A DNA stretch of 64,000 bases, taken from NCBI RefSeq assembly GCF_000422925.1, contig NZ_AUGZ01000005.1, positions 62,001 to 126,000 of the forward strand. Direction: 5' to 3'. Below are positions 1 to 9,058 of the stretch, in pieces; within the stretch, counting starts at the first letter, position 1; every line of letters starts with the position of its first letter. Under the pieces are notes generated by a model. The model was not told the DNA's origin and searched no databases. It saw nothing but the letters and a program-made list of their open reading frames with translations. Both the position numbers and the translations under genes were made by a program. This DNA comes from Paludibacterium yongneupense DSM 18731. GTDB taxonomy: Bacteria > Pseudomonadota > Gammaproteobacteria > Burkholderiales > Chromobacteriaceae.

Positions 1-670
1 CGGTTCGCATTTTCTGACTCATCTGCACCACCCTGCGCCCTTCCAGCGGATGAGAAAACGTCCAGGTCAGCGAATGAGGAAGAATCGACAGATTAATCCA
101 CTCATACCTCGTCAGCGCCTCAGGCGAGTCGGGCACCCCCACTTCATCCAGATAAGCGGGCGCAGCCACCAGATACTGGGCAAAATCTTCGAGCTTGACC
201 GCTCGTGACGAGGAATCCTGCAAGCGGCCCAGACGAAAGGACAGGTCGATCGCCCCTTTGACCATGTCGCGGGCCTGATCGGAGACTTGGACGTCGAGCG
301 CCACCCGCGGATAGCGTCGCGTGAATGCCGCCAGCACTGGAGCCAGCCGGTGCTCGAGAAATTCGATGGTTGCACTGATGCGTAGGCGTCCGTTGGTCTC
401 GTCGAAGCGAGTGCACACGGCACGCAGCGTGTCCTGCAGGGCCTGCAGCAGAGGCAGTGCCTCTGCGTACAAGCGGTGACTCTCGGGCGTCGGAGCAACA
501 AGACGGGTCGTGCGCCGGAACAAGGTCACTTGCAACTGCTGCTCCAGTCGCGAAATGGCAATACTGACACTCGCCTTGCTCGCATTCAGTCGTTCCGAAG
601 CGCCGGTAAAGCTTCCCGCTTCATAAACTGCGGCAAACACATGCAACAGATTGATATCAGGAAGGCTCAT
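1..670 (-). CDS. LysR-family transcriptional regulator, 3' part cut by the window edge
   Basis: The minus strand is open from an ATG at 670 to the window edge, about 223 codons with no stop. It starts MSLPDINLLHVFAAVYEAGS and continues with a typical LysR winged helix-turn-helix (residues about 5-65, with F.GASERLNASKASVS as the helix-turn-helix). After it comes the start of the substrate-binding domain (residues about 90-223, containing GRLRISATIEF). LysR proteins are usually about 300 residues, so roughly 75 residues lie outside the window. The target is unknown. The gene is divergent from the HD-GYP gene at 1103, across a long AT-rich spacer. The domain call is firm; the ligand and regulon cannot be told. 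Confidence 0.9.
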   Translation of the reverse strand, partial: MSLPDINLLHVFAAVYEAGSFTGASERLNASKASVSIAISRLEQQLQVTLFRRTTRLVAPTPESHRLYAEALPLLQALQDTLRAVCTRFDETNGRLRISATIEFLEHRLAPVLAAFTRRYPRVALDVQVSDQARDMVKGAIDLSFRLGRLQDSSSRAVKLEDFAQYLVAAPAYLDEVGVPDSPEALTRYEWINLSILPHSLTWTFSHPLEGRRVVQMSQKMRT

Positions 671-1102
671 GCTGCCCCCCGCATAGACTGACGCGGACGG
701 ATTGTTTGCAATTGCATAAAAGTGATTTTCGTTTTATGTGGTTTATCTATTCTTAAATCATATTTATGATGACAGATAAATCTCAAATTTTTAAATATAA
801 ATCTGTAAAAAAATAAGCACAGAAAACGAACGCCATCGAGGCATTGTCATTTTATGGTCTAACCACAGTTAAATCCTTATACCCTCGGTGTAATTGACAG
901 GCAAGGGATACAAACGTCGCCAGCGCAGATATTACCGGGGCACCCGCACGCGCCTGCAAATATGGCATTGCCATTCATAATTTCGGATGTGATTATCATT
1001 TTCCATATCCAAAACAATCATTAACGGCTTGCACGGCACTTTGGCGAAGACCATAAAAGCAGGGCTTAATCAAAGCCATTCCACTTTCGACAAATCCTGA
1101 CA
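671..1102. other. AT-rich intergenic region between divergent genes
   Basis: This 432-base spacer separates the LysR gene from the HD-GYP gene. Its stretch from about 715 to 820 is strikingly AT-rich against the GC-rich background. I see no coding ORF and no convincing RNA structure. It probably holds both divergent promoters. Confidence 0.5.
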
Positions 1103-2317
1103 ATGATTAAGTGCATCAACGTTTCCGACCTCAGACCGGGCATGTACATTCACGATCTGAATTGCGGCTGGATGGCGCATCCCTTTTTGTGGACGCGTTT
1201 TTTGTTGCGGGCTGAAAAAACAATTGGGCTAATCGTCGCGGCGGGAATACAAGAAGTCTATATCGATACCAGGAAAGGTCTGGATGAACCTCATGCGCCG
1301 ACGATGCATGAGATCAGTAGAAAGCAGGACAGCGAAATCATCGACTTCGCGCGCGCGCATCCCCCTCTGGAACGCAAGGTGGAAATCAGCGGCGAGATGG
1401 TGCATGCACGGCGCATTCACAGCGAGGCCAGGCTGGTCGTGCACGGCATTTTGCAGGACGTCCGCATGGGGCGGCAGGTGAAGCTGGAAAAAATCCACCC
1501 TTCGATCGAGCATCTCACCGACTCCATCTTGCGCAACAGCGGTGCCCTGCTCTCGCTATGCCGCATCAAGAACAAGGACAATTACACCTTCTTGCACTCG
1601 GTCAGCGTCGGCGCGCTGATGGTCAGCTTTTGTCACGCACAGGGCATGGAGCGGGAAGCGATGCATCAGGCGGGCATCGGCGGCATGCTGCACGATATCG
1701 GCAAGATGATGATTCCGGACGATATCCTCAACAAGCCGGGCAAACTCAGCACGATGGAGTTCTCGCTGATGAAATGCCATGTCGTGGAAAGCCGGCGCAT
1801 TCTGGAGGCGACCGAAGGCATTTCCGCAACGGCGGTGGATGTGGCGGCCCAGCATCACGAGCGCCATGACGGCAGCGGCTACCCGTTGGGCCTGAAAGGC
1901 GGCGAAATCTCGCCACTGGGGCAGATGGCGGCTATTGTCGACGTCTACGACGCCCTGACCTCCGATCGCTGTTATCACCAGGCGATTGCACCCACCGATG
2001 CCTTGCGCAAGATTCTCGAATGGTCCCGCTTCTACTTCGACCCGGCGCTGGTGCACGTCTTCATGCGCTACATCGGCATCTATCCGGTCGGTACGTTGGT
2101 GAGGCTGGAAAGCGGCAGGCTGGGCGTGGTGGTCGAACAGAACGACAGCGACCTGATCTCACCCAAGGTCAGGGTGTTTTTCAGCAGCAAGAGCAATACC
2201 CATATCCGTCCGGAAGTCATCGACCTCGCCCACGGGATGGGCTCGGGGGGAGGCGACAGAATCGTTCGCCACGAATCGCCGAAGAAATGGAATCTGAACC
2301 CCGGCTCTTTCCTGTAG
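1103..2317 (+). CDS. HD-GYP domain protein, probable c-di-GMP phosphodiesterase
   Basis: The 404-residue protein has an N-terminal region (about 1-140) of the type usually annotated DUF3391. A full HD-GYP domain follows (about 150-325). The metal and catalytic signatures are intact: HDIGK at 197-201 and HHERHDGSGYP at 251-261. HD-GYP proteins linearise c-di-GMP, lowering its level and usually favouring motility over biofilm. There is no receiver or membrane segment, so the protein is likely cytosolic and its input must come through the N-terminal domain. The start is the ATG at 1103; the ribosome-binding site is weak. The gene stands alone. Compare the degenerate HD-GYP protein at 59910. Confidence 0.92.
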   Translation: MIKCINVSDLRPGMYIHDLNCGWMAHPFLWTRFLLRAEKTIGLIVAAGIQEVYIDTRKGLDEPHAPTMHEISRKQDSEIIDFARAHPPLERKVEISGEMVHARRIHSEARLVVHGILQDVRMGRQVKLEKIHPSIEHLTDSILRNSGALLSLCRIKNKDNYTFLHSVSVGALMVSFCHAQGMEREAMHQAGIGGMLHDIGKMMIPDDILNKPGKLSTMEFSLMKCHVVESRRILEATEGISATAVDVAAQHHERHDGSGYPLGLKGGEISPLGQMAAIVDVYDALTSDRCYHQAIAPTDALRKILEWSRFYFDPALVHVFMRYIGIYPVGTLVRLESGRLGVVVEQNDSDLISPKVRVFFSSKSNTHIRPEVIDLAHGMGSGGGDRIVRHESPKKWNLNPGSFL

Positions 2318-2388
2318 GCCATGCCCGAAGCAACGTCGTCAAGACCCGGAAACCGCATCGATCGCGGTCGCCATGTCCACGGCCGCCG

Positions 2389-2559
2389 TCACCTGTCGCG
2401 GTCAAGCAGCCATTCGACCCCGATGAATGCCAGAATGACGTATTTGAGTTTCCACACGAGCCAGAGTACGGCGGCCACGATGAGGGCGAGGACGACGGGC
2501 AGATGCAGGAACAGGTGCAGGACGCCGGCAAGGACGGCCAGTATGATAATCGAGAACAT
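2389..2559 (-). CDS. small hydrophobic membrane protein (56 aa), function unknown
   Basis: This short ORF reads MFSIIILAVLAGVLHLFLHL and is hydrophobic almost throughout, with two potential transmembrane segments (about residues 2-20 and 22-45) and a charged tail ending DRDR. The longer reading upstream (to 2679) is rich in basic and polar residues and is less likely to be translated. There is no strong ribosome-binding site before the ATG at 2559, so the call is tentative. It is convergent with the HD-GYP gene. I do not recognise the family. Confidence 0.45.
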   Translation of the reverse strand: MFSIIILAVLAGVLHLFLHLPVVLALIVAAVLWLVWKLKYVILAFIGVEWLLDRDR

Positions 2560-2728
2560 AAGGTCTGTCGGTTTGTGCCGCATGGCAGCGTAAAGCGCCG
2601 GTGTGTGATCCTGGCGCAAGAAGGGCGTCGCGGCATGCCGCGACGCCACAACCGGCACCGGGCGGGCGGCGTACCGCACCCGGCCCGGTGACCGCTTCCC
2701 GCCGTTATGTCCGACAGGACGCGGATAG

Positions 2729-4120
2729 TCAGAACGGGGCGTCGATGTCGACCACGGCGATAAGCTTGTGGTTGACGAACTCCTTGATCCCGAGCCCGAT
2801 CAGTTCGCGCCCGTAACCGGAACGGCGAACTCCGCCGAACGGCAGGTCAGCCTTGACCATCGTCGGGTGGTTCACATACACCATCCCGGTGGAGATCCTG
2901 GCCGCCACTTGCGCACCATGCCGTTCGTCGGCAGTAAACACCGAGCCGCCGAGTCCGAATGGCGAATCATTGGCGATGCGTACGGCCTCGTTTTCGTCTG
3001 CGGCACGGAACAGCATGGATACCGGTCCGAAGAACTCCCAATGGTAGGCCGGATTTTCCGGCGTAACATCGGTGAGAATGGTGGGCTGCACGAAGGCGCC
3101 ACGAACCGGCACCCGCGGGCCGACTTCAAGCGCCGTCGCCCCATGCTCGACCGCCAGCCGGATTTTCACCTTGACTTCATCCGCCGCTTCCTGCGACGAC
3201 AAGGGCGCCAGGGTCGTGGCCGGATCGAGGGGATCCCCCGCGCGCAGGGCGGCCACACCGTCGACGTAGCGCTTGAGAAATTCGTCATAGACGGCATCGA
3301 CAATGATCATGCGCTTGGAAGACACGCACACCTGGCCGCCATTCCAATGACGACCAAACACCGCCCATTTGACCGTTTTTTCAAGCTCGGCGTCGGCCAG
3401 CACCACGAAAGCATCGGCACCGCCGAGCTCCAGCGTGGATTTCTTCAAGGCCTTGGCCGCCTGCTGCGCGACCAGCGCGCCCGCGCCCTCGGAACCCGTC
3501 AGCGCCACGCCGTGTACGCGCGGGTCGCCGAGAATCTGCTCGATCTGTGCACGCGTGGCATACAGATTTTTGAAGCCGCCGGCAGGCAAGCCGGCGTCGC
3601 GCATCAGACCGTCGAAGGTCGCGGCGCTCTGCGGGACATTCGACGCGTGCTTGAGCAATATCGTATTCCCGGCCGAAAGCTGCGGCGCGATGATGCGCGC
3701 GATCTGATAATACGGGAAGTTCCAGGGCTCGATGGCAAGCAGCACGCCCAGCGGTTCGTGCACGACGCGAGCATTGCCGATGCCGGCATCCGCGACCGGC
3801 AGCGTCTCGGGCTCGAGCAGACGCTCCGCATTGCGCGCGTAGTATTCGAAGATTTGCGCCGACAGCTCCACCTCGGCCTCGGCTTCGCCGATCAGCTTCC
3901 CCATTTCCAGCGTCAGCTTCTTGGCATACTCAAGCTTGTTCTGGCGCAGGATATCGGCAGCGTTTTGCATGACGCGGGCGCGTTCGGCAAACGAAGTTTC
4001 TCTCCACTGCTGAAAAGCGGCATCGGCACTGGCGATTGCGGCCGCCACTTCCTGGTCCGTTGCATCAGGAAACGACTTGACGTGCTCGCCGGTATAAGGA
4101 TTGGTTGTTGCATAACTCAT
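2729..4120 (-). CDS. sad: NAD(P)-dependent succinate-semialdehyde dehydrogenase (Sad/YneI type)
   Basis: A 463-residue aldehyde dehydrogenase. It has the ELGGADAFVVLADAELE glycine-rich/glutamate motif (general-base Glu) and NGGQVCVSSKRMI, which holds the catalytic Cys. The length and the short N-terminus (MSYATTNPYTGEHVK) match the compact Sad/YneI branch (E. coli Sad is about 460 aa) rather than the longer GabD branch. The family oxidises succinic semialdehyde to succinate, feeding GABA or related amine breakdown into the TCA cycle. I chose the ATG at 4120 because AGGAAGGGG precedes it at good spacing; the ORF extends 22 codons further upstream without family similarity. There are no GABA transaminase or transporter genes next to it, so the physiological substrate is inferred from family only. 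Confidence 0.88.
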   Translation of the reverse strand: MSYATTNPYTGEHVKSFPDATDQEVAAAIASADAAFQQWRETSFAERARVMQNAADILRQNKLEYAKKLTLEMGKLIGEAEAEVELSAQIFEYYARNAERLLEPETLPVADAGIGNARVVHEPLGVLLAIEPWNFPYYQIARIIAPQLSAGNTILLKHASNVPQSAATFDGLMRDAGLPAGGFKNLYATRAQIEQILGDPRVHGVALTGSEGAGALVAQQAAKALKKSTLELGGADAFVVLADAELEKTVKWAVFGRHWNGGQVCVSSKRMIIVDAVYDEFLKRYVDGVAALRAGDPLDPATTLAPLSSQEAADEVKVKIRLAVEHGATALEVGPRVPVRGAFVQPTILTDVTPENPAYHWEFFGPVSMLFRAADENEAVRIANDSPFGLGGSVFTADERHGAQVAARISTGMVYVNHPTMVKADLPFGGVRRSGYGRELIGLGIKEFVNHKLIAVVDIDAPF

Positions 4121-4411
4121 GGATATACCCCTTCCTGCGACGAACGCGCGACTGGGCTCGCCACAGGTGAAATTGCACGGAATCATCGATCGCAGCTACC
4201 TGCCGACCGACACTATTCGTAGACAGCTATCCCAAAATACTAACGTCATATTTTTTATTGTATCAATCCCCTGCTCCCGCACGGCACACACTTCAGCGCC
4301 GCCCGGGCTGCGGTGCCTTTGACATCGCGCACTCGCCGCCCGCCAGACGATTCCTTCCGCATGACAAAACGATCATATCATTGCATAAGCAAAGAAACTA
4401 GAACGAACGAC

Positions 4412-4936
4412 TTAGGGCGTGATGCGCTTCAGAACATTTTCCCTGTGCTGCGCCCAATGCGCGAGGCCGCCGACAAGGTGCATGCCCAGCAATACCACGA
4501 AAAGCGTGGCAGCGAGCGAATGCGCGCCCCCGAGCAGGTGCGACAGCCCGCGGTTGTGGCTCAGCAGGACGGGAAGGTCGAACAAGCCAAAGAAACTGGC
4601 GCTCTGGCCGGCCGCATTCGTTTTCAGCCAACCCAGCAGCGGAACACCCAGCATGCACAGATACAGCAGGCCATGGACAGCCTGTTCCGCCCGCTGCTTG
4701 AGCGACCCGGCCGGATTGACCGACGGCGGCAGCACCTTGCGTGTGCGAAGCCGGTTGACGATGCGCAGCAGCACCGCCAGCAGAACGGCAATGCCGAGCG
4801 AGCGATGCAGTGCCATCAGACCTTCGTTGTCATCCAGCAACCAGCCCACGATCAGCGTCGAGATCATCAAGCCGGCCACCAGCCAGTGGAGAAGAGACAC
4901 CGACAGCGGGTACTTTTGCCTGGCCGCATTTTCCAT
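4412..4936 (-). CDS. cytochrome b561 (four-helix membrane cytochrome b)
   Basis: A 174-residue membrane protein of the bacterial cytochrome b561 family. Four hydrophobic helices are visible. Conserved histidines in LLHWLVAG (helix 1), LHRSLG (helix 2), EQAVHGLLYLCML (helix 3) and LLGMHLVGGLAHW (helix 4) are positioned to bind two b haems. Such proteins pass electrons from membrane quinol to other acceptors, for example superoxide. The ATG at 4936 has AGGGGTGA upstream; a start 11 codons earlier is also open but lacks one. It lies 38 bases downstream of the cytochrome b562 gene on the same strand, so the two are probably one operon and may be redox partners. Confidence 0.9.
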   Translation of the reverse strand: MENAARQKYPLSVSLLHWLVAGLMISTLIVGWLLDDNEGLMALHRSLGIAVLLAVLLRIVNRLRTRKVLPPSVNPAGSLKQRAEQAVHGLLYLCMLGVPLLGWLKTNAAGQSASFFGLFDLPVLLSHNRGLSHLLGGAHSLAATLFVVLLGMHLVGGLAHWAQHRENVLKRITP

Positions 4937-4974
4937 TGTTGTCACCCCTGAGCAGAAAAATCGTTGCATGAAGA

Positions 4975-5364
4975 CTAGTTGAGAAGGTCGTGGTAATGTT
5001 TCTTGGTCGAATTCATCTGGCGCAATGCGTTTTTGGCCGCAGCCAGATCATTCGCCTTTAGCGCGAGATCAACACGGGCAAGCCCCTGCTCGAGCTCCTG
5101 CATCCCCTGCTGGTAAGTGGCGGGGTCGCTGCTGAAATTGATATGGCTCGCGCTGCCCACGCTCGCATGCAAGCTCGCCATGTTTTTCCCGAACTCGGCG
5201 ATCGTGGTGCTGGCCATGGCCGCATTGTACTCACGCCTCATGTCTTTCATCACCTGCTTGACCTCGTTCCCCAGCACAGTGGGGCTTAGCGCGGCCATGC
5301 CCAGACCGAACACGCAGGATGCGATGATAAAGCGGCGTTTCAGAACAACGGCTCCTGTACTCAT
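4975..5364 (-). CDS. cybC: cytochrome b562, periplasmic
   Basis: A 129-residue protein with a signal peptide (basic MSTGAVVLKRRF, hydrophobic core, likely cleavage after TVLG). The mature part is a helical bundle of about 105 residues, the usual size for cytochrome b562. The axial ligands are probably Met in EVKQVMKDM near the mature N-terminus and His in KKHYHDLL near the C-terminus. It is a small soluble electron carrier whose in vivo partner is not well defined. The ATG at 5364 is chosen because AAGGAG lies 8 bases upstream. The membrane cytochrome b561 follows in the same transcript, which suggests electron exchange between the two. Confidence 0.88.
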   Translation of the reverse strand: MSTGAVVLKRRFIIASCVFGLGMAALSPTVLGNEVKQVMKDMRREYNAAMASTTIAEFGKNMASLHASVGSASHINFSSDPATYQQGMQELEQGLARVDLALKANDLAAAKNALRQMNSTKKHYHDLLN

Positions 5365-5711
5365 TTGCCTACTCCTTCGTTTCATTCAATACGGCCTCAA
5401 GTCTGCCGCCGCCTGGCGACGCAGGGCAGAGACAGCTCGGCACTCCTGTGTCGGCAGAGTCGGCACCGCCTCTCAGTCACCGCCACGTGGCACAGGATGC
5501 GGCAGACAACTTAGCCCAGACTTAGCCCGCCGATAAAAAGCAGTCCGCAAGCCGGGGGATGAGCCCGCAATAGAGAAACAGGCACAGCAGGATGAAGGGA
5601 CAGGCACAGCAGAATGAGGGGGCGCATCATCTGACGAGCGCCCCGATCCGGGCAGGGGAATGCGCGGGGGGGATACGACGGGCGCCGGGCGCCCCCCGAG
5701 GCAAACGCGAC
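5365..5711. other. intergenic region with a short tandem repeat
   Basis: I see no gene in these 347 bases. At 5578-5599 and 5600-5620 two copies of a unit of about 21 bases (ACAGGCACAGCAG.ATGA.GG) lie in tandem. A GC-rich hairpin (GGGCGC/GCGCCC around 5680-5694) sits just past the 3' end of the YciI gene and could end its transcript, although it has no T-run. The cybC promoter should lie at the left end. Confidence 0.4.
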
Positions 5712-6002
5712 TCAGTTTTCGATATAAGCGGACATTTCCGGTGCGACGGCACGCGCCTGAAATTCGACGATGGAATAACTGGCGAGTCCGTGCAATGCAA
5801 ACGGATCCTGCGCCAGCAGGGTCTGAAGATCCTCGCGCGACAGGCCTCGCGCCAGGATGACGCCGCCGGCACGCGGAATCTGCGGACCGGATGCAATGAA
5901 GACACCGGCCTGATACTGACGTTCGAGAAAAGCGCGATGCGCGCTCAATTGTTCATCCACCTGGTCAAGACTCCGGGTATACGTCAGCAAAACGACAAAC
6001 AT
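5712..6002 (-). CDS. YciI family protein
   Basis: A 96-residue single-domain protein of the YciI-like family (ferredoxin-like fold). It starts MFVVLLTYTRSLDQVDEQL, followed by the family's conserved AHRAFLERQYQAGVFIASGP and a region around DPFALHGLASYSIVEF. The His and Asp that line the putative active site in this family are present (AHRAFL; AQDPF). The biochemical role of most YciI proteins is not settled. AGGAGG lies before the ATG at 6002. The AraC regulator lies 89 bases upstream on the same strand, so the two may be linked. Confidence 0.85.
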   Translation of the reverse strand: MFVVLLTYTRSLDQVDEQLSAHRAFLERQYQAGVFIASGPQIPRAGGVILARGLSREDLQTLLAQDPFALHGLASYSIVEFQARAVAPEMSAYIEN

Positions 6003-6091
6003 CGAATCCTCCTATCGTGATGGCAAAGGCCGCCGCCTGGTGTGGCGACGGCGTGCACCGTGCGTGCGGCACGGCGGAACGCACGGATAGC

Positions 6092-6925
6092 TTAGGTGCA
6101 ACGCCTGAGGCTCGCATTGTAAAAATGCGACGCCATGCGCTGCGAGGCAAAAAAGCGGGAGGGGCTCTCGCCGACGAAGGACTCGAACTCGCGGATGAAG
6201 TGCGCCTGGTCGTAGAACCCGTGAGCGAGCGCCACGTCCAGATAGCGGCAGCCTCCGCTCAGCGTCAGCTCGCGCAGGGTGTGCTGAAAGCGGGCGGTTC
6301 GCTGAAACGCTTTGGGGCTGCAACCGATTGCACTCTTGAAAAGGCGTTCTAACTGCCGACGCCCGAGTCCCAGCGCGGCGCTCACCTCTTCGATGCGAAT
6401 CGCGGCATGATCGTAATACAAGCGTTCGACCGCATGATCGATCACGGGGTCGTGACGAGCGAAACGCTCCAGACAGGCGAGCAGCCAGGTATCGAGCAAG
6501 GCGGCCTGCTCATTCAGCGTCGGCGCGGCCATCAAGCGGTAGCCGATATCGGCGGCGTTGCGCCCCCAGACGTCTTCGACGGACAGGGGATAGTCGATTC
6601 CGCAAGCGGGCAGCACAGGGCACAGATGCCGCAGGCCGCCGGAACGAACCCGTACCGACAGAAAAGAAAAATCCGAGTCGGCCCGCACTGTCAGCGGACG
6701 GGAGCGCAGGTAGCCCAGATGGGCAGACGGGGCATCCTGTGCACCGCCGTTTACGGGCGACACCACGAAGGGACGGCCGAGGTGAAAAAACACTTCGACC
6801 CCCGTTCCCGGAAACAGGGACGGCAAGGCCATCCCCGCCGGGCCGGATGAAATCCAGTAGCGATCGATATGTTTGCGCAACAGCGGGTGAGGCAAAACCC
6901 ATGCCTGCACAAGGCTCATGGCCAT
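6092..6925 (-). CDS. AraC-family transcriptional regulator
   Basis: A 277-residue regulator. The C-terminal third holds the double helix-turn-helix of the AraC family (about 175-265: LGLGRRQLERLFKSAIG, then the signature VALAHGFYDQAHFIREFESF). The N-terminal 170 residues form an AraC-type sensing domain starting YWISSGP, of a kind often seen beside small YciI or DUF genes. GGAG is spaced 7-8 bases before the ATG at 6925. The effector is unknown. It reads towards the YciI gene and could control it. Confidence 0.88.
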   Translation of the reverse strand: MAMSLVQAWVLPHPLLRKHIDRYWISSGPAGMALPSLFPGTGVEVFFHLGRPFVVSPVNGGAQDAPSAHLGYLRSRPLTVRADSDFSFLSVRVRSGGLRHLCPVLPACGIDYPLSVEDVWGRNAADIGYRLMAAPTLNEQAALLDTWLLACLERFARHDPVIDHAVERLYYDHAAIRIEEVSAALGLGRRQLERLFKSAIGCSPKAFQRTARFQHTLRELTLSGGCRYLDVALAHGFYDQAHFIREFESFVGESPSRFFASQRMASHFYNASLRRCT

Positions 6926-7003
6926 ATCGGAGCTCCGTCGCGAGCTGGCCTTCCCACACCGTTCATCGTGCCTCCCGGTTGGCGATCGGTTTGCGCGAGA
7001 CCG

Positions 7004-7888
7004 CTAAGGCAGACTCAAACCGGACAAGACATCGAGCACCCACTGCGTCGGGCGCCCGATATTCTCCGCGCGGCAAGCGATGCCGAGTTCGCGCCAGAGC
7101 GCGGGTTGCAAGGGGCGAACCGCGATTCGCTCGTCGTTCAGCGGGGCGGACGCCTCGTGCGGCAGCAAGGTCGCACCGTAACCGGCGGCCACCAGACTCT
7201 TGATCGCATCATTGTAGTTCAGCTGGATGCGCGGCAACGGATGCTGATCGGCGGCGGCAAACCAGCGCGAGGTCAGTTGCGTGAGCCGGGTGCTGCCATC
7301 GTTGAGAATCAGCGCTTGCGCGGCAAGCCATTGCGGCGTGACCTGTGCCGGACACTGCCAGTGCGCGGGAAGGAAGGCAAGTACCGGGTCGCGCCGCCAC
7401 GGCACGATGGTTAGACCGGCCAGCGCAGGCTGCGGCAGCGCGACCAACCCGACATCCAGCGTTCCCGCCGCGAGGCGCGCGAGCGTTTCCTGTGACGTGA
7501 GTACCGCGACCTGGACATCGATGGCCGGATGGCGCTGCCCGAGGACTTCCAGGGCTTGCGGCAACAGATGCGCGATCGCCCCGGTCGAGGCGCCGATACG
7601 TACCCGCCCGGCCAGGCCCTGCACCTGTCGTCGAACATCCTCCAGCGCCTGTCCGGCCTCATCCAGCAGGTGGCGCGCGCGCTCGATCAGGGTTTCGCCT
7701 ATGGCCGTAGCGTGCACCTGTCCGCGTTTGCGCGACAGCAGCGCAGCCCCGATGCGGTTTTCCAGCTCTGCGATGTGCAGACTGACGGTCGGCGGCGCCA
7801 GGTGCAAATCGCGTGCCGCAGCGGCAAAGGAACCGTGGTCGGCGATGGCGACCAGCGTACGCAATCGATCCAGGCTGATTTCGCGCAT
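7004..7888 (-). CDS. LysR-family transcriptional regulator
   Basis: A 294-residue LysR protein. The N-terminal helix-turn-helix ([20 protein letters not shown], then [22 protein letters not shown]) is followed by the effector domain ([20 protein letters not shown]). The ATG at 7888 is preceded by AGGAAGC and matches the family N-terminus; the reading frame stays open 49 codons further upstream, but that part overlaps the divergent argC region and is not LysR-like. It is divergent from argC with a 124-base spacer, so it may regulate argC, though this is only positional. Confidence 0.92.
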   Translation of the reverse strand: MREISLDRLRTLVAIADHGSFAAAARDLHLAPPTVSLHIAELENRIGAALLSRKRGQVHATAIGETLIERARHLLDEAGQALEDVRRQVQGLAGRVRIGASTGAIAHLLPQALEVLGQRHPAIDVQVAVLTSQETLARLAAGTLDVGLVALPQPALAGLTIVPWRRDPVLAFLPAHWQCPAQVTPQWLAAQALILNDGSTRLTQLTSRWFAAADQHPLPRIQLNYNDAIKSLVAAGYGATLLPHEASAPLNDERIAVRPLQPALWRELGIACRAENIGRPTQWVLDVLSGLSLP

Positions 7889-8012
7889 AAGGCTTCCTGA
7901 TTCAGAAATTCTGAACGTAATGGTCACGAAACTAAACTTTTCATATTCTACCCATACCGGCAAGCTGGAGGCCAGTTCTCTCACCGCAGCAAGCTCGGAA
8001 GGAGCCGTAAGC

Positions 8013-8948
8013 ATGACCTCCCCCCTCGTTTTCATCGATGGCGATCAAGGCACTACCGGATTGCAAATCCACGCCCGGCTGCAAGCTCGCCGCGATTTGC
8101 GCCTGCTCACCTTGCCGGCTGCCGAGCGCAAGGACCCGCGCCGCCGGGCACAAGCCATCAACACGTGCGACATCGCCATTTTGTGCCTGCCCGATGAGGC
8201 GGCACGCGAAGCCGTGGCTGCCATCGCCAACCCGGCGGTCAGAGTGATAGACGCGAGCTCTGCCCACCGCACGCAGCCGGACTGGGTCTATGGCTTTGCC
8301 GAGCTGAATCCGCGACAGGCCGAACGCATCGCCGGCGCACGCCGGGTCAGCAATCCCGGCTGCTATCCCACCGGAGCGATAGCGTTGCTCCACCCGCTTC
8401 TCCAGGCCGGGCTGCTGCCGCACGACATCCGGCTTTGCATTCATGCGGTATCCGGTTACTCCGGACGCGGGCGCAGCGGCGTAGAGGAGCACGAAGGCAA
8501 GGATGCCGGCCAGGCCTGTGCCTTCCAGGTCTATGGCCTGGGCCTCGCGCACAAGCACACGCCGGAAATCCGCTTGCATGCAGGACTCTCGCGGCGCCCG
8601 CTATTCGTCCCGGCCTATGGTTCTTTCCGTCAGGGCATCGTATTGACGATCCCTCTGGATCGGGAACAGCCGGGAGCCACCCTGGACGGCGCACAGTTGC
8701 ATGCCGCCCTCACGCACTACTATGCCGCAGCGGACAGCGTCCATGTCATCGCGCAGAACGAGGCACGGGCCATGACCCGTCTCGACCCGCAGGCACTCAA
8801 CGGCAGCAACGACTTGCAACTGGGCGTATTCATCAATGAGGAACATGGACAATTTCTTCTGTCGGCGGTATTCGACAATCTCGGCAAGGGAGCCTCCGGC
8901 GCGGCGGTACAAAACCTCGATTTGATGCTGACGCAATGGAAAAATTGA
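8013..8948 (+). CDS. argC: N-acetyl-gamma-glutamyl-phosphate reductase, type 2
   Basis: A 311-residue enzyme. It makes N-acetylglutamate semialdehyde from N-acetylglutamyl phosphate with NADPH, the third step of arginine synthesis. The N-terminal nucleotide-binding motif [13 protein letters not shown] and the active-site signature [19 protein letters not shown] (catalytic Cys) are clear. The length and the GDQGTTG form identify the short type 2 branch. The ATG at 8013 has GGAAGGAGCC upstream. The frame is also open for a long way upstream as the antisense of the LysR gene, which is not part of the protein. No other arginine gene is nearby. Confidence 0.94.
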   Translation: MTSPLVFIDGDQGTTGLQIHARLQARRDLRLLTLPAAERKDPRRRAQAINTCDIAILCLPDEAAREAVAAIANPAVRVIDASSAHRTQPDWVYGFAELNPRQAERIAGARRVSNPGCYPTGAIALLHPLLQAGLLPHDIRLCIHAVSGYSGRGRSGVEEHEGKDAGQACAFQVYGLGLAHKHTPEIRLHAGLSRRPLFVPAYGSFRQGIVLTIPLDREQPGATLDGAQLHAALTHYYAAADSVHVIAQNEARAMTRLDPQALNGSNDLQLGVFINEEHGQFLLSAVFDNLGKGASGAAVQNLDLMLTQWKN

Positions 8949-9058
8949 CGGGCTCCTTGCCAGGATGACGGACAAGCAGCCATTCTGACGTTATATTCAC
9001 ACCGTCGGCCTGCTCCCGAGGGGCCGGTGGATTGCCGCCAGAACGCAAAGAGTCCCCC

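Noticed and set aside
5578-5620. Two tandem 21-base units as a CRISPR or VNTR array
   Set aside because: There are only two adjacent units with no spacer between them; this is a simple tandem duplication.
7281-8012. Long plus-strand extension of argC upstream
   Set aside because: It is antisense to the LysR gene, rich in Arg/Ser/Cys, and the ribosome-binding site and family N-terminus fix the start at 8013.
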